Part shown: piece after piece, positions 44,760 through 55,374 of the stretch
Position numbering within the stretch: the first letter of the stretch is position 1
Layout: each line of letters starts with the position of its first letter
DNA from: Afipia sp.
GTDB taxonomy: Bacteria; Pseudomonadota; Alphaproteobacteria; Rhizobiales; Xanthobacteraceae
Direction of reading: 5' to 3'
DNA length: 64,000 bases
NCBI GenBank assembly: GCA_030652315.1
Contig: JAUSAX010000013.1
Coordinates: forward strand, 1-64,000
Position numbers and translations under genes: made by a program
The notes under the pieces: model-generated
What the model saw: the letters and a program-made list of their open reading frames with translations, nothing else
What the model was told of the DNA's origin: nothing
Databases searched by the model: none

Positions 44760-44795
44760 AAAGGCCCGGGCGGATCGTCCGGGCCTTTGCATTTA
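44760..44795 (+). terminator. Intrinsic terminator after rpoZ
   Basis: A 10-bp stem AAAGGCCCGG / CCGGGCCTTT followed by GCATTTATT. TTGACA lies directly after it and may be the -35 of the rsh promoter. Confidence 0.85.
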
Positions 44796-44848
44796 TTGAC
44801 ATTTTTAGCGTCTTCCTTGCGATTGCGGGAGAACCGGCGATACTGTGA

Positions 44849-47176
44849 ATGACGGTTCCTTTTTCGGAATCGGCAGTCGAGGCGAGCAAGCGGATGGCGA
44901 TCGGGCGGCAAAACCAGCCCCAAATGCAGGCGGCGACCGAGGCGGTCGCGGCGGTTCCGTCTGTGTCCCCGGCGGCGGCACCGGCCAAGAAGCCGGTCCG
45001 GACCAAAATGATGCGCCAATACGATCTGGTTGACCGGGTCCGGGCCTACAATCCCAATACAGACGAGGACCTGCTCAACAGGGCCTATGTCTACGCCATG
45101 ATGGCCCACGGGGAGCAGAAGCGCGCCTCGGGCGACCCGTATTTTTCCCACCCGCTCGAGGTCGCGGCGATCCTCACCGACCTGAAGCTGGATGACGCGA
45201 CCATCGTCGCGGCGCTGCTTCACGACACCATCGAAGACACCGAATCGACCCGCACCGAAATCGACCAGATGTTCGGTCAGGAAATCGGCGCGCTGGTGGA
45301 AGGGCTGACCAAGCTCAAGCGGCTCGAACTGGTGTCACGCGAAGCAAAGCAGGCCGAGAACCTGCGCAAGCTGCTGCTTGCGATCGCCGACGACGTGCGC
45401 GTGCTGCTCGTGAAGCTCGCCGACCGGCTGCACAACATGCGGACGCTGGAATTCGTGCCGCCGGCCTCGCGACACCGGATCGCGGAAGAGACGCTCGACA
45501 TCTATGCGCCGCTCGCGGGCCGCATGGGTATGCAGGAAATGCGCGAAGAGCTTGAGGACCTGTCATTCAAGGTGATTGATCCGGATGCCCATGCCGTGGT
45601 CGTGCAGCGGCTGGACGCGCTCGAAGAGCGCGATCGCAATCTGATCGGGGAGATTGAAGCCCAGCTTTCCGCCAAGCTCGCCAAGAACGGCGTCAACGCG
45701 CAGGTGAGAGGCCGGCGCAAGCAGCCATTCTCGATCTGGATGAAGATGGAGCGCAAGTCCGTCGGCTTCGAGCAGTTGTCTGACATTTTCGGATTTCGCA
45801 TCGTCGTCAACAGCATTGCAGAGGTCTATCGGACTGTCGGGATCGTCCATACGACTTGGCCGGTGGTGCCGGGGCGCTTCAAGGATTACATCTCGACGCC
45901 GAAGCAAAACGACTATCGCTCGATCCACACCACGGTAATCGGCCCCGGCAAGCAGCGTGTCGAACTTCAGATTCGCACCGAGGAGATGGATCGCGTCAAC
46001 GAATACGGTATCGCCGCGCATGCGTTCTACAAGGACGGCGTTGGTTCGCCCACCGAGCGGCTCGAGCGCGAATCCAATGCGTTCGCATGGCTGCGGCATA
46101 CGGTCGAGGTGCTTTCGGAGAGCGCCAATCCGGAAGAATTCCTCGAACATACCAAGATGGAGCTGTTCCACGATCAGGTGTTCTGCTTCACGCCGAAAGG
46201 CAAGCTGATCGCGCTGCCGCGTCATGCAAACGTGATCGACTTTGCCTATGCGGTGCATACCGACGTTGGCAACAGCGCGGTCGGCTGCAAGATCAATGGC
46301 AAGTTCGCACCGCTGTCGTCCGAGTTGCAGAACGGCGACGAGGTCGAGGTTTTGACCTCGCAGGCGCAATCGGCGCCGCCGACAGCGTGGGAATCCCTTG
46401 CTGTCACCGGCAAGGCACGCGCCGCGATCCGCCGTGCTACCCGCACGGCCGTTCGCGATCAGTATGCGGGGCTTGGGCGGCGCATCGTCGAGCGCTTGTT
46501 CATGCGTGCGAAGATTGTCTATGCCGACGACAAGCTCAAGGGCGCGTTGCCGCGCCTGGCGCGCGCCTCCATCGATGACGTGATGGCGGCGGTCGGTCGC
46601 GGCGAGATGAAGGCGTCGGATGTCGCGCGTGCGATGTATCCCGACTACAAGGAAGAGGCGCGGCTCAGCGGCAAGAAGAGCAGCGCTGCCAATCCAAAAT
46701 CCGCAGGCGACACCAAGGCGTCGAGCGCGATTCCGATCCGCGGCATCAACAGCGATCTGCCGGTGAAGTTCGCGCCGAACGGGGGCGCCGTACCGGGCGA
46801 CCGCATCGTCGGCATCGTCACGCCGGGCGAGGGGATTACGATCTATCCAATCCAGTCGCCGGCGCTCAAGGATTTCGAGGAAGAGCCGGAGCGCTGGCTG
46901 GATGTCCGCTGGGATACGGACGAAGCCACGCCGCGGCGTTTTCCGGCACGTTTGCTTGTGCAGAACGTCAACGAGCCGGGCAGCCTCGCCCAGGTCGCCT
47001 CGGTGATCGCGGAACATGACGGTAACATCGACAACATCAGCATGAGCCGCCGATCTCCCGATTTCACAGAGCTCACCATCGATCTTGAGGTCTATGACCT
47101 GAAGCATTTGAACGGTATCATCGCTCAGCTTCGCGCCAAGGCGGTCGTCGCCAGCGTCGATCGCATCAACGGTTAA
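44849..47176 (+). CDS. rsh: Bifunctional (p)ppGpp synthetase/hydrolase
   Basis: A 775-residue RelA/SpoT homologue. The HD hydrolase domain has [11 protein letters not shown] and [11 protein letters not shown]; the synthetase has [33 protein letters not shown] and VELQIRT. A TGS domain (about 435-495, [16 protein letters not shown]) and a C-terminal ACT domain ([20 protein letters not shown]) complete it. It controls the stringent response. The N-terminal 50 residues are not conserved, so the start may be the ATG near residue 54 ([11 protein letters not shown]). It is followed by pdxJ after 23 bp. Confidence 0.96.
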   Translation: MTVPFSESAVEASKRMAIGRQNQPQMQAATEAVAAVPSVSPAAAPAKKPVRTKMMRQYDLVDRVRAYNPNTDEDLLNRAYVYAMMAHGEQKRASGDPYFSHPLEVAAILTDLKLDDATIVAALLHDTIEDTESTRTEIDQMFGQEIGALVEGLTKLKRLELVSREAKQAENLRKLLLAIADDVRVLLVKLADRLHNMRTLEFVPPASRHRIAEETLDIYAPLAGRMGMQEMREELEDLSFKVIDPDAHAVVVQRLDALEERDRNLIGEIEAQLSAKLAKNGVNAQVRGRRKQPFSIWMKMERKSVGFEQLSDIFGFRIVVNSIAEVYRTVGIVHTTWPVVPGRFKDYISTPKQNDYRSIHTTVIGPGKQRVELQIRTEEMDRVNEYGIAAHAFYKDGVGSPTERLERESNAFAWLRHTVEVLSESANPEEFLEHTKMELFHDQVFCFTPKGKLIALPRHANVIDFAYAVHTDVGNSAVGCKINGKFAPLSSELQNGDEVEVLTSQAQSAPPTAWESLAVTGKARAAIRRATRTAVRDQYAGLGRRIVERLFMRAKIVYADDKLKGALPRLARASIDDVMAAVGRGEMKASDVARAMYPDYKEEARLSGKKSSAANPKSAGDTKASSAIPIRGINSDLPVKFAPNGGAVPGDRIVGIVTPGEGITIYPIQSPALKDFEEEPERWLDVRWDTDEATPRRFPARLLVQNVNEPGSLAQVASVIAEHDGNIDNISMSRRSPDFTELTIDLEVYDLKHLNGIIAQLRAKAVVASVDRING

Positions 47177-47199
47177 TCTCATCGTTTTCTGGATTGTCC

Positions 47200-47967
47200 A
47201 TGTCAGCCATTCCGCCGCTGCGTCTCGGGGTCAATGTCGATCACGTTGCGACCCTGCGCAACGCGCGCGGAGGGCGAGCCCCGGACCCGGTGCGCGCAGC
47301 GCTGCTGGCGATCGAAGCGGGCGCCGACGGCATTACCGCGCATCTGCGTGAAGACCGCCGTCATATTCGCGACGATGATATGGCGCGGCTGAAAGCTGAA
47401 ATCTCCAAACCACTGAACTTTGAGATGGCCGCAACCGCCGAAATGTTGCAAACCGCGCTCGCGACAAAGCCGCATGCGGTCTGCCTCGTGCCGGAGCGGC
47501 GCACTGAGGTCACCACCGAGGGCGGGCTGGATGTCGTGGGGCAGCGCGACGCACTCGGCCCCTTCATTGCGCGGCTGAACGATGCTGGAATCCGTGTCTC
47601 GCTGTTTATCGCCGCCGATCCGGCCCAGATCGAGATGGCGGCAAAACTGAAATCGCCGGTGATCGAAATTCACGTCGGCGCTTGGTGCGACGCGGTGGCC
47701 GAAGGACAAAAGCAAAAGGCCGAGGCCGAATGGCAGCGCATCGTCGCCGGCGCGAAGCTAGCGCAATCCGCCGGGCTTGAAGTTCATGCCGGACACGGTC
47801 TCGATTACGTGACGGCGGAAACCATCTCGGCGCTGCCGCAGATCGTCGAACTCAACATCGGACATTTCATGATGGGCGAGGCGATGTTCGTTGGTTTGGC
47901 CCAGACCATTCGCGACATGCGCGCGGCGATGGATCGCGGCCGGAAATCGCTTCGAGGTCATCGCTAG
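47200..47967 (+). CDS. pdxJ: Pyridoxine 5'-phosphate synthase
   Basis: A 255-residue TIM-barrel enzyme. [15 protein letters not shown] and [10 protein letters not shown] are diagnostic. It condenses 1-deoxyxylulose 5-phosphate with 3-amino-2-oxopropyl phosphate into the vitamin B6 ring. The start was taken at the ATG; a TTG two codons upstream is possible. The TAG stop lies in a CTAG that begins a short repeat. The upstream spacing to rsh is 23 bp. Confidence 0.96.
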   Translation: MSAIPPLRLGVNVDHVATLRNARGGRAPDPVRAALLAIEAGADGITAHLREDRRHIRDDDMARLKAEISKPLNFEMAATAEMLQTALATKPHAVCLVPERRTEVTTEGGLDVVGQRDALGPFIARLNDAGIRVSLFIAADPAQIEMAAKLKSPVIEIHVGAWCDAVAEGQKQKAEAEWQRIVAGAKLAQSAGLEVHAGHGLDYVTAETISALPQIVELNIGHFMMGEAMFVGLAQTIRDMRAAMDRGRKSLRGHR

Positions 47968-48125
47968 TGTTGCGGTTCCCAAGCGCGCGCTATCCTTGTC
48001 GCATGCTCCGATGCGGACTTGCGAACCAAAGCCACACTAGAATCATGTTTTCTAGTGTCCTTTCGAATCCGAAGTTCGCTAAGGAAGGTGCTGCAATGAA
48101 GCGAACTTCGGATTCAGGACACTAG
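47964..48125. repeat. CTAG-bounded repeats, copies 2 and 3 (tandem)
   Basis: Two elements lie in a row. 47964-48040 runs from CTAGTGTTGCGGTTCC to GAACCAAAGCCACACTAG; 48052-48125 runs from CTAGTGTCCTTTCGAATCCG to CGGATTCAGGACACTAG with a long stem around an AAGGAAGGTGCTGCAATG loop. They relate to the 49-bp copy at 3602-3650. The first supplies the pdxJ stop codon, and the last ends 4 bp before acpS. Confidence 0.78.
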
Positions 48126-48129
48126 GCCC

Positions 48130-48549
48130 ATGATCATCGGCATCGGGTCGGACATCATCGACATCACACGGATCGAAAAGGTGATCGCGCGCCACGGCGA
48201 CCGGTTTATCGATCGAATCTTCACCGAGGCGGAGCGGGCCAAGGCCGAACGCCGCTCCAAGATGCCCAAAATGATCTGGGCGACCTACGCCAAGCGATTC
48301 GCCGCCAAGGAGGCCTGCTCGAAGGCGCTCGGCACCGGTATCCGGCGCGGGGTGTGGTGGCGGGACATGGGGGTGGTCAACATGCCGGGCGGACGCCCGA
48401 CCATGCAACTGACCGGCGGAGCGCTGGCGCGGCTGGAATCCCTGACCCCGCCGGGCCATGAGGCACGGATTGACCTCACCATTACCGATGACTGGCCGCT
48501 GGCCCAGGCGTTCGTCATCATTTCGGCCGTTCCGGCGGCAAAACTCTGA
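48130..48549 (+). CDS. acpS: Holo-(acyl-carrier-protein) synthase
   Basis: A 139-residue transferase that puts the 4'-phosphopantetheine arm on acyl carrier protein. [16 protein letters not shown] and the second motif [15 protein letters not shown] hold the metal-binding Asp and Glu. The ATG follows CTAGGCCC with no clear Shine-Dalgarno; the preceding hairpin repeat ends just before it, so the start may be inefficient or leader-dependent. It precedes lepB. Confidence 0.94.
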   Translation: MIIGIGSDIIDITRIEKVIARHGDRFIDRIFTEAERAKAERRSKMPKMIWATYAKRFAAKEACSKALGTGIRRGVWWRDMGVVNMPGGRPTMQLTGGALARLESLTPPGHEARIDLTITDDWPLAQAFVIISAVPAAKL

Positions 48550-48729
48550 CTGGTGCCGAATCCTGGTTCCGGACTGCTTGAAAATCTAAAATTCACTGAA
48601 CTGTCAGACAATTAGCAAGTTTTCATGGGCCCGTTGATTGCACCCCTTGCGACAACGGTCTAAAACCCGCGCGGGTGATTTGGGCGGCGTCTTCGCCTCT
48701 GGTGGGCATAAAAGGTCCAGTTCCGAGGC

Positions 48730-49515
48730 ATGAAAAACCAGGATTCGAAAGAGCAGATGAGCGTGACAGCACCGGCCAAATCCGAAGGCGGCGTCGGCGA
48801 GACCATCCGCGTCGTCATTCACGCGCTTATTATCGCGCTGGTGATCCGCACCTTCCTGTTTCAGCCCTTCAACATTCCGTCCGGATCGATGAAGGCGACG
48901 CTGCTGGTCGGCGACTACCTGTTCGTCTCGAAGTACTCGTACGGCTACAGCCACTATTCGATCCCGCTGTCGCCGCGGCTGTTCACCGGCCGCATTTTCG
49001 GCTCCGACCCTGATCGTGGCGACATCGTCGTGTTCCGTCTGCCGAAGGACGACACCACCGACTACATCAAGCGCGTCATCGGACTGCCCGGCGATCGCGT
49101 CCAGATGAAGGAGGGGCTGCTCTACATCAATGACAAGGCGGTGCAGCGCGAACGGCTGCCGGATTTCGTCGGCGAGGATCCTTGCGGCTCTGACGCAACG
49201 GCGCGGGTCAAGCAGTGGAAGGAAACGCTGCCGAACGGCGTGAGCTACAAGTCGCTCGATTGCGTCGACAACGGCTTCTACGACAACACCAATATCTACA
49301 CCGTGCCGCCCGGCCACTTCTTCATGATGGGCGACAACCGCGACAACTCCACCGACAGCCGTGTCCTGTCGGCGGTGGGTTATGTGCCGTCCGAAAATCT
49401 GATCGGCCGCGCACAAATGATCTTCTTCTCCATTGCCGAAGGCGAACAGGCCTGGCAGTTCTGGCGCTGGCCGGTCTCGGTGCGCTGGAATCGCATTTTT
49501 TCCATTGTGCGATGA
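48730..49515 (+). CDS. lepB: Signal peptidase I
   Basis: A 261-residue inner-membrane protease that cleaves Sec signal peptides. The single N-terminal span (about residues 25-45) is followed by the Ser/Lys dyad: S53 in PSGSMKATL and K114 in DYIKRVIGLPGD, with GDNRDNSTDSR later. It overlaps rnc by 4 bp (ATGA). The acpS-lepB-rnc-era-recO order is typical in alphaproteobacteria. Confidence 0.96.
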   Translation: MKNQDSKEQMSVTAPAKSEGGVGETIRVVIHALIIALVIRTFLFQPFNIPSGSMKATLLVGDYLFVSKYSYGYSHYSIPLSPRLFTGRIFGSDPDRGDIVVFRLPKDDTTDYIKRVIGLPGDRVQMKEGLLYINDKAVQRERLPDFVGEDPCGSDATARVKQWKETLPNGVSYKSLDCVDNGFYDNTNIYTVPPGHFFMMGDNRDNSTDSRVLSAVGYVPSENLIGRAQMIFFSIAEGEQAWQFWRWPVSVRWNRIFSIVR

Positions 49516-50315
49516 GCGGCGAACCCGCAATCGTCAAAACTCCTCCGATGACGGACGACGCTGCGGATGCTGGCGTCGCAGAGGTCAAGCCTGCCAAGAA
49601 GACGCGCCGCCCGAGTGCGAAGGCGGCGGCCAAGGTCGTCGAGCAGCGCATCGGCCATACGTTCGCTGATCCCGCGCTGCTGGCGACGGCTTTCACCCAT
49701 GTCTCGGCGCTGAAGTCCGCGCGCCGCGCCGACAGCTATCAGCGGCTGGAATTTCTCGGCGATCACGTGCTGGGGCTGATTGTTTCGGATATGCTCTATC
49801 GGGCGTTTCCGAAGGCCGACGAGGGCGAATTGTCGAAGCGTCTCGCCGACCTGGTGCGCCGCGAAGCCTGCGCCGATGTCGCCAAGTCGCTCGGGCTGGA
49901 CGAGGCCATCAAGCTCGGATCGGTGGGCGCGGGCGCCGGCGCACGGTTGCGCAATTCGGTGCTGGGCGACATTTGCGAAGCGGTGATCGGCGCGGTGTTT
50001 CTCGATGGCGGTTACGCGGCGGCGTCCCAATTCGTGGAACGCAACTGGACCGAGCGGATGCGCAAGCCGGTGCGTCCGCTGCGAGATCCGAAAACGATTT
50101 TACAGGAATGGGCGCAAGGCAAAGGATTGCCGACGCCGGTTTATCGCGAGGTCGAGCGTACCGGGCCGCATCATGATCCGCAGTTTCGCGTGGCGGTCGA
50201 GTTGCCGGGACTAACCCCGGCGGAAGGTGTCGGCGGCAGTAAGCGCGCCGCCGAAAAGCTCGCAGCGACGGCGCTGCTGAAGCGGGAAGGCGTAACGGGC
50301 GGCAACGATGCCTGA
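49512..50315 (+). CDS. rnc: Ribonuclease III
   Basis: A 267-residue double-strand RNA endonuclease. The RNase III motif is LEFLGDHVLGLIVSD, with GDICEAVIGAVFLDGG as the second active-site segment; the dsRNA-binding domain occupies about residues 195-265 (KTILQEWAQGKGLPTPVY). The first 45 residues are a basic, Ala/Lys-rich extension not found in E. coli. It overlaps lepB by 4 bp and era by 8 bp. Confidence 0.96.
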   Translation: MSGEPAIVKTPPMTDDAADAGVAEVKPAKKTRRPSAKAAAKVVEQRIGHTFADPALLATAFTHVSALKSARRADSYQRLEFLGDHVLGLIVSDMLYRAFPKADEGELSKRLADLVRREACADVAKSLGLDEAIKLGSVGAGAGARLRNSVLGDICEAVIGAVFLDGGYAAASQFVERNWTERMRKPVRPLRDPKTILQEWAQGKGLPTPVYREVERTGPHHDPQFRVAVELPGLTPAEGVGGSKRAAEKLAATALLKREGVTGGNDA

Positions 50316-51234
50316 TGAACTGCAAGAGAATTCAACCCGCGAGACGCGCTGTGGCTTCGTCGCGCTGATCGGCGCGCCGAACGTCGGCAAGTCGACGCTG
50401 GTCAACGCGCTGGTTGGCTCGAAGGTCACCATCGTCTCCAAGAAGGTGCAGACCACGCGCGCGCTGATCCGCGGCATCGTGATCGAGGACAACGCACAGA
50501 TCATTCTCGTCGATACGCCGGGTATCTTCGCGCCCAAGCGGCGGCTCGACCGCGCCATGGTATCGACCGCGTGGAGCGGGGCACACGACGCTGATCTGGT
50601 TTGCGTGCTGCTCGACGCCCGCGCCGGCATCGACGAGGAAGCCGACGCCATCTTCACGAAACTCGCGACCGTCAAGCATCCGAAGATTCTGGTGCTGAAC
50701 AAGATCGATCTTGCTCCGCGCGAGAAGCTGCTGACGCTCGCGATGAAAGCCAACGAGCGGCTCGCCTTCGATCAGACCTTCATGATTTCCGCGATGTCCG
50801 GCGACGGCGTTGACGACCTGCGCCGTGCGCTGGCGAAGGACGTGCCCGCAGGGCCGTTCCATTATCCCGAAGATCAGATGTCGGACGCGCCGCTGCGGCA
50901 CCTCGCGGCGGAAATCACGCGCGAGAAAATCTACCGCCACCTGCATCAGGAACTGCCGTATCAGTCCACGGTCGAAACCGACTCGTGGACCGATCGCAAG
51001 GACAAGTCGGTGCGGATCGAGCAGACGATCTATGTGGAACGCGACAGCCAGCGCAAGATCGTGCTTGGCAAGGGCGGGGCGACGATCAAGGCCATCGGCG
51101 CGGATTCGCGCAAGGAGATCGCGGAAATCGTCGGCCAGCCGGTGCATCTGTTCCTGTTCGTGAAGGTCAGGGACGGCTGGGGCGACGATCCGGAGCGTTA
51201 CCGCGAGATGGGTCTGGAGTTTCCCAAGGAATGA
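50308..51234 (+). CDS. era: GTPase Era
   Basis: A 308-residue GTPase that aids 30S maturation. G1 is GAPNVGKSTL, G3 DTPGIF, G4 NKID; the C-terminal KH domain (about 225-300) has KIVLGKGGATIKAIG. Length is usual. It overlaps rnc and the next gene, so rnc-era-orf-recO appears to be one coupled unit. Confidence 0.96.
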   Translation: MPDELQENSTRETRCGFVALIGAPNVGKSTLVNALVGSKVTIVSKKVQTTRALIRGIVIEDNAQIILVDTPGIFAPKRRLDRAMVSTAWSGAHDADLVCVLLDARAGIDEEADAIFTKLATVKHPKILVLNKIDLAPREKLLTLAMKANERLAFDQTFMISAMSGDGVDDLRRALAKDVPAGPFHYPEDQMSDAPLRHLAAEITREKIYRHLHQELPYQSTVETDSWTDRKDKSVRIEQTIYVERDSQRKIVLGKGGATIKAIGADSRKEIAEIVGQPVHLFLFVKVRDGWGDDPERYREMGLEFPKE

Positions 51235-51632
51235 TCAACGATCCCGGCACCAGCGTTCCCAAAAACATCTTCTATTTCCAGGTGCTGCTGTATCTGTCGC
51301 TGCTGATCGATGTGCTGTCCGCTGCGTTTCTGGATCGCATGCCGGATGAGGTCACCGAGTCGACGAAGCTGGCAGTCAATTTCATCGCCGTCATGATGAC
51401 GCTGGGATTTGTCCAACTGGTCTGGCTCGCAGCGCACCGGCGCAAAAACTGGGCGCGCACGATCCTGCTCGTGGCGCTGATGTTGTCTGTGGCCTCCATC
51501 GTCACCACGGTGGGTGATACCGGCATGCAGTTCAGCACTTTCGTGGACGTGATCTCGACGGCATTGACGGCTTTCGGCCTGTATTTCTCGTACACCGGCG
51601 ATGCCAAAAACTGGTTCCGGCAACCTGTGTGA
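51231..51632 (+). CDS. Four-span membrane protein between era and recO
   Basis: A 133-residue hydrophobic protein with four likely membrane helices (about 13-33, 48-68, 77-97, 108-125). It overlaps the era stop by 4 bp (ATGA), so it is coupled to era. I recognise no domain name. Its position in the coupled lepB-rnc-era-recO operon suggests that it is a member of that unit, perhaps an accessory membrane factor. Confidence 0.78.
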   Translation: MINDPGTSVPKNIFYFQVLLYLSLLIDVLSAAFLDRMPDEVTESTKLAVNFIAVMMTLGFVQLVWLAAHRRKNWARTILLVALMLSVASIVTTVGDTGMQFSTFVDVISTALTAFGLYFSYTGDAKNWFRQPV

Positions 51633-51690
51633 TCGCACTTTCCCGGGCGATGTCGCTGCGAACGTGCGCAGAATCCTGTAAGCTCCGGCC

Positions 51691-52440
51691 ATGGAATGGA
51701 CCGACGAGGGTATTGTCCTGGGCGTGCGGCGGCATGGCGAATCCAGCGCCATCGTCGAACTGCTGACGCGCAGCCATGGCCGTCATCTAGGGCTGGTGCG
51801 CGGTGGTTCCGGTTCGCGGATGCGCCCGCTGCTGCAGCCCGGAAATACCGTGAGTGCGGTCTGGCGCGCCCGTCTCGACGAGCATCTCGGATACTACGCT
51901 CTTGAAGGCGTGCGGCTGCGCGCCGCGACGATGTTCGGATCCTCGCATGCGGTTTATGGCGTGACGCATCTGGGGTCGCTGGTGCGGCTGCTGCCCGAGC
52001 GCGATCCGCACGAAGACATCTATGAGATGCTGGAATCCATTCTCAACGATTTCGATGATGTCGCCACAGCCGGCGTGCAATTGGTAAAATTCGAACTCGC
52101 GATGCTGACAGAGCTTGGCTTCGGCCTCGATCTGTCGTCCTGCGCGGCGAGCGGAGCGATGAACGATCTGATTTACGTCTCGCCAAAGTCGGGCGCCGCG
52201 GTTTCGCGGCAGGCGGGTGAGCCATGGCGCGACCGGCTGCTGCGGTTGCCGCCATTCCTGCGCGAGAGTGACGATGGGACCAACGGCTGGTCCGGGCAGG
52301 ACATCGAGGACGGTTTTCGGCTGACCGGGCTGTTCTTGCTGCGCAATGTGCTGGAACCGCGCGGGCAGGGTCATTCTGATGCGCGGGACGGCTTTATCGC
52401 ATCGGTGATACGGCCGCGGGCGAGGGCCGTCGCCGAATAA
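51691..52440 (+). CDS. recO: DNA repair protein RecO
   Basis: A 249-residue mediator of RecFOR-type repair that helps RecA displace SSB. It begins [20 protein letters not shown] with an OB fold (about 1-80), followed by an alpha-helical C-terminal domain. Cys residues of the usual zinc site are reduced to one (SSCAASGAM), as in some alphaproteobacteria. A terminator lies 7 bp after the stop. Confidence 0.94.
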   Translation: MEWTDEGIVLGVRRHGESSAIVELLTRSHGRHLGLVRGGSGSRMRPLLQPGNTVSAVWRARLDEHLGYYALEGVRLRAATMFGSSHAVYGVTHLGSLVRLLPERDPHEDIYEMLESILNDFDDVATAGVQLVKFELAMLTELGFGLDLSSCAASGAMNDLIYVSPKSGAAVSRQAGEPWRDRLLRLPPFLRESDDGTNGWSGQDIEDGFRLTGLFLLRNVLEPRGQGHSDARDGFIASVIRPRARAVAE

Positions 52441-52446
52441 AAAACA

Positions 52447-52470
52447 GGCCGGATTGCTCCGGCCCGTTTC
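52447..52470 (+). terminator. Intrinsic terminator after recO
   Basis: GGCCGGA, loop TTGC, TCCGGCC, then CGTTTC. The T run is short, so it is a moderate terminator. Confidence 0.7.
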
Positions 52471-52505
52471 CTGATCGCCAGCAAAGACCGGCAGACCTTA
52501 AATCA

Positions 52506-52778
52506 TTACCGATGGTGATGATGACGAGGACGATGGTGATGGCCGTGGTGCCGATGATGATGGTGGCGCCGGTGGTAAGTCGGGCGTACGTCGCGGCAGA
52601 CGCGAACCATCCGGTGGCCGGAACGTCTCATGGAGCAAACAAGGCGGACTTCTTCGGTCTGCTGCGTGACGCCAGCCAGCGGGGCAGGGAGGCTCATGGC
52701 CTCGGCGCGGCTGCCGCCCAACGACACGGCTCCGGTCAGTACGGCCAGTGCCGCGGCTGCGAGAATCAATCGACGCAT
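52506..52778 (-). CDS. Secreted His-rich small protein
   Basis: A 90-residue protein with a signal peptide (about 1-27, MRRLILAAAALAVLTGAVSL) and two Cys in the mature part (LVCSMRRSGHRMVRVC). The last 23 residues contain 14 His, mixed with Arg. Such tails bind Ni, Zn or Cu, so a periplasmic metal buffer is possible. AAGGAAGG precedes the ATG. It is convergent with recO, sharing its terminator region. No named family is recognised. Confidence 0.78.
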   Translation of the reverse strand: MRRLILAAAALAVLTGAVSLGGSRAEAMSLPAPLAGVTQQTEEVRLVCSMRRSGHRMVRVCRDVRPTYHRRHHHHRHHGHHHRPRHHHHR

Positions 52779-52975
52779 TCTTTTTTCCTTCCTTAAAGCC
52801 CCTCCGGCACCTCGCCGTGGGGCACTGTACCCGGCCTGGGCCGGTGTTATGAACCGCTGGGCGATCTATAACGCCCACGGGCAGATCGCAGCAATGTGGC
52901 AGAAGAATTACGAACCGCGAATGACTGTCTAATTCATCTATTGTTCATCGCGCGCAGCGGAGTTAACCCCTTTCC

Positions 52976-55228
52976 ATGGGTAAGAGACTGATTCCACCGG
53001 AGCCGATGGAGATTCAGGAGGTCGCACTGCGCGAGGCGCTCGAGGAGCGCTATCTCGCCTATGCGCTCTCGACCATCATGCATCGCGCGCTACCGGACGC
53101 GCGCGACGGCTTGAAGCCGGTTCACCGCCGCATTCTTTACGGCATGCGGCTATTGCGACTCGATCCCGGCACGCCGTTCAAGAAATCCGCCAAGATCGTC
53201 GGCGACGTGATGGGCTCGTTCCATCCGCACGGCGACCAGTCGATCTACGATGCGCTGGTGCGCCTCGCGCAGGATTTCTCCTCGCGCTATCCGCTGGTGG
53301 ACGGGCAGGGCAACTTCGGTAACATCGACGGCGATAATCCTGCCGCCTACCGCTACACTGAAGCGCGCATGACGGAAGTCGGGCGGCTTCTGCTGGAAGG
53401 CATCGACGAGGACGCGGTTGAATTCCGCGCCAACTACGACGGTCAGTCAAAAGAGCCGATCGTTCTCCCCGGTGCATTCCCGAATTTGCTGGCGAATGGC
53501 TCTCAGGGCATCGCTGTCGGCATGGCAACCTCGATCCCGCCACACAACGCGGCGGAACTCTGCGACGCGGCGCTGCATATGATCGACAAGCCCGCCACCA
53601 AGTCGCGTGGCTTGCTGAAATACGTGAAGGGTCCGGACTTTCCGACCGGCGGCATCGTGGTGGATTCCCACGAGAGCATTGCTGAGGCCTATGCGACCGG
53701 ACGCGGTTCGTTCCGGGTGCGTGCGAAATGGGCTCAGGAAGAGGGCGCGCGCGGCACCTGGAATATCGTCGTCACGGAAATCCCGTGGCTGGTGCAGAAG
53801 TCGCGTCTGATCGAACGTATCGCCGAACTGCTCAATGAGAAGAAGCTGCTGCTGGTCGGCGACATCCGCGACGAGTCGGCGGAAGATGTGCGCATCGTCA
53901 TCGAGCCGAAGTCGCGTAACGTCGATCCCGAAGTGTTGATGGAAACGCTGTTCAAGCAGACCGAGCTTGAAAGCAAGATTTCGCTGAACCTCAACGTGCT
54001 GGTGAAGGGCCGGGTGCCGAAGGTGCTGGGTCTCGCCGAGTGCCTGCGCGAATGGCTCGACCATCTGCGCGATGTGCTCGTCCGCCGGGCGAATTATCGT
54101 AAGAGCCAGATCGAGCATCGCCTCGAGATGCTCGGCGGTTACCTGATTGCCTATCTGAACCTCGACAAGGTCATCAAGATCATCCGCACCGAGGATGAGC
54201 CGAAGCCGGTGCTGATCAAGACGTTCAAGCTGACCGATCTCCAGGCCGACTCCATTCTCAACATGCGCCTGCGCAACCTGCGCAAGCTCGAGGAAATGGA
54301 GATCCGCGGCGAGGACAAGGCGCTTCGTGTCGAACTGAAGGACCTTAAGGCCCTTGTTGCGTCGGAAGACGAGCAGTGGAAGAAGGTCGGCGAACAGGTG
54401 AAGAAGGTGCGCGACACCTTCGGTCCCAAGACGCCGCTCGGAAAGCGCCGCACGCAGTTCGCGGACGCGCCGGAGCACGATCTCGCTGCCATTGAGGAAG
54501 CGTTGATCGAGCGCGAGCCGATCACCGTGGTTGTGTCCGACAAGGGTTGGGTGCGCACGATGAAGGGGCACGTCGAGGATCTGTCGAACCTCGCCTTCAA
54601 GACCGATGACAGCATGGGCTTCTCGTTCTTCGCTGAAAGCACATCGAAGCTGACGTTGTTTGCGACCAACGGCCGCTTTTACACGCTCGACGCGCAGAAG
54701 CTGCCGGGCGGGCGCGGGCACGGCGATCCGATCCGCATGACCATCGACATGGAAGGCGATGCCAACATCGTGTCGATGTTCGTACAAAAGAGCGGCAGAA
54801 AGTTCCTCGTGGCCAGCAGCGACGGGCAGGGCTTTGTGGTCAACGAGGACGATTGTGTTGCCAACACCCGCAAGGGCAAGCAGATTCTCAACGTCACTGC
54901 GCCCAACGAGGCGGCAGCGATCGCGACCGTGAGCGGTGACACCGTCGCTGTGATCGGCACCAACCACAAGATGGTTGTCTTCCCGCTCGAGCAGGTGCCC
55001 GAGATGGCCAGGGGCCGTGGTGTGCGCTTGCAGAAGTACAGCGGCGGCAAGCTGTCGGACGTGATGACGTTCACCGCCAAGGACGGCATGACGTGGAGAG
55101 ATTCGGCGGGCCGCGAGCAAAGCTTGACGTGGAAAGATCTGTCCGATTGGCGGGGCAACCGCGCCGATGCGGGCCGTCAGGCGCGCGGTTTGCCGACGTC
55201 GAACAAGTTCGGCAAGGTGATCGAGTAG
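52976..55228 (+). CDS. parC: DNA topoisomerase IV subunit A
   Basis: A 750-residue type IIA topoisomerase subunit that decatenates daughter chromosomes. The breakage-reunion domain has [13 protein letters not shown] and the active-site Tyr Y127 in AAYRYTEA. A coiled-coil tower region (about 330-460) and a C-terminal beta-propeller with incomplete blades follow (about 500-740). Gln88 stands where E. coli ParC has Ser80, as is common in the class. The ribosome site is weak; an internal ATG ten codons on is an alternative. Confidence 0.96.
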   Translation: MGKRLIPPEPMEIQEVALREALEERYLAYALSTIMHRALPDARDGLKPVHRRILYGMRLLRLDPGTPFKKSAKIVGDVMGSFHPHGDQSIYDALVRLAQDFSSRYPLVDGQGNFGNIDGDNPAAYRYTEARMTEVGRLLLEGIDEDAVEFRANYDGQSKEPIVLPGAFPNLLANGSQGIAVGMATSIPPHNAAELCDAALHMIDKPATKSRGLLKYVKGPDFPTGGIVVDSHESIAEAYATGRGSFRVRAKWAQEEGARGTWNIVVTEIPWLVQKSRLIERIAELLNEKKLLLVGDIRDESAEDVRIVIEPKSRNVDPEVLMETLFKQTELESKISLNLNVLVKGRVPKVLGLAECLREWLDHLRDVLVRRANYRKSQIEHRLEMLGGYLIAYLNLDKVIKIIRTEDEPKPVLIKTFKLTDLQADSILNMRLRNLRKLEEMEIRGEDKALRVELKDLKALVASEDEQWKKVGEQVKKVRDTFGPKTPLGKRRTQFADAPEHDLAAIEEALIEREPITVVVSDKGWVRTMKGHVEDLSNLAFKTDDSMGFSFFAESTSKLTLFATNGRFYTLDAQKLPGGRGHGDPIRMTIDMEGDANIVSMFVQKSGRKFLVASSDGQGFVVNEDDCVANTRKGKQILNVTAPNEAAAIATVSGDTVAVIGTNHKMVVFPLEQVPEMARGRGVRLQKYSGGKLSDVMTFTAKDGMTWRDSAGREQSLTWKDLSDWRGNRADAGRQARGLPTSNKFGKVIE

Positions 55229-55240
55229 ACAACCATGGTG

Positions 55241-55355
55241 TCATTCCGGACAGACCGCAAAGCGGTCTGATCCGGAATCTCGATCTGGTTTGACAAAGTG
55301 CTCCCTCATGTCGAGATTCCGGGTTCGCTCGCGGTGCTCGCGCCCCGGAATGACG
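55241..55355. repeat. Palindromic repeat, family C copy 2
   Basis: TCATTCCGGACAGACCGCAA and CGCGCCCCGGAATGACGG arms with a central ATCTCGATCTGG...CGAGATTCC. It lies between parC and trmO. Confidence 0.75.
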
Positions 55356-55374
55356 GGATGCTTCAAGGAGGCCC

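Noticed and set aside
45563-47182. 539-residue open frame antisense to rsh
   Set aside because: Shadow of rsh codons with no motif or ribosome site.
53447-55120. 557-residue open frame antisense to parC
   Set aside because: Shadow of parC; no recognisable fold.
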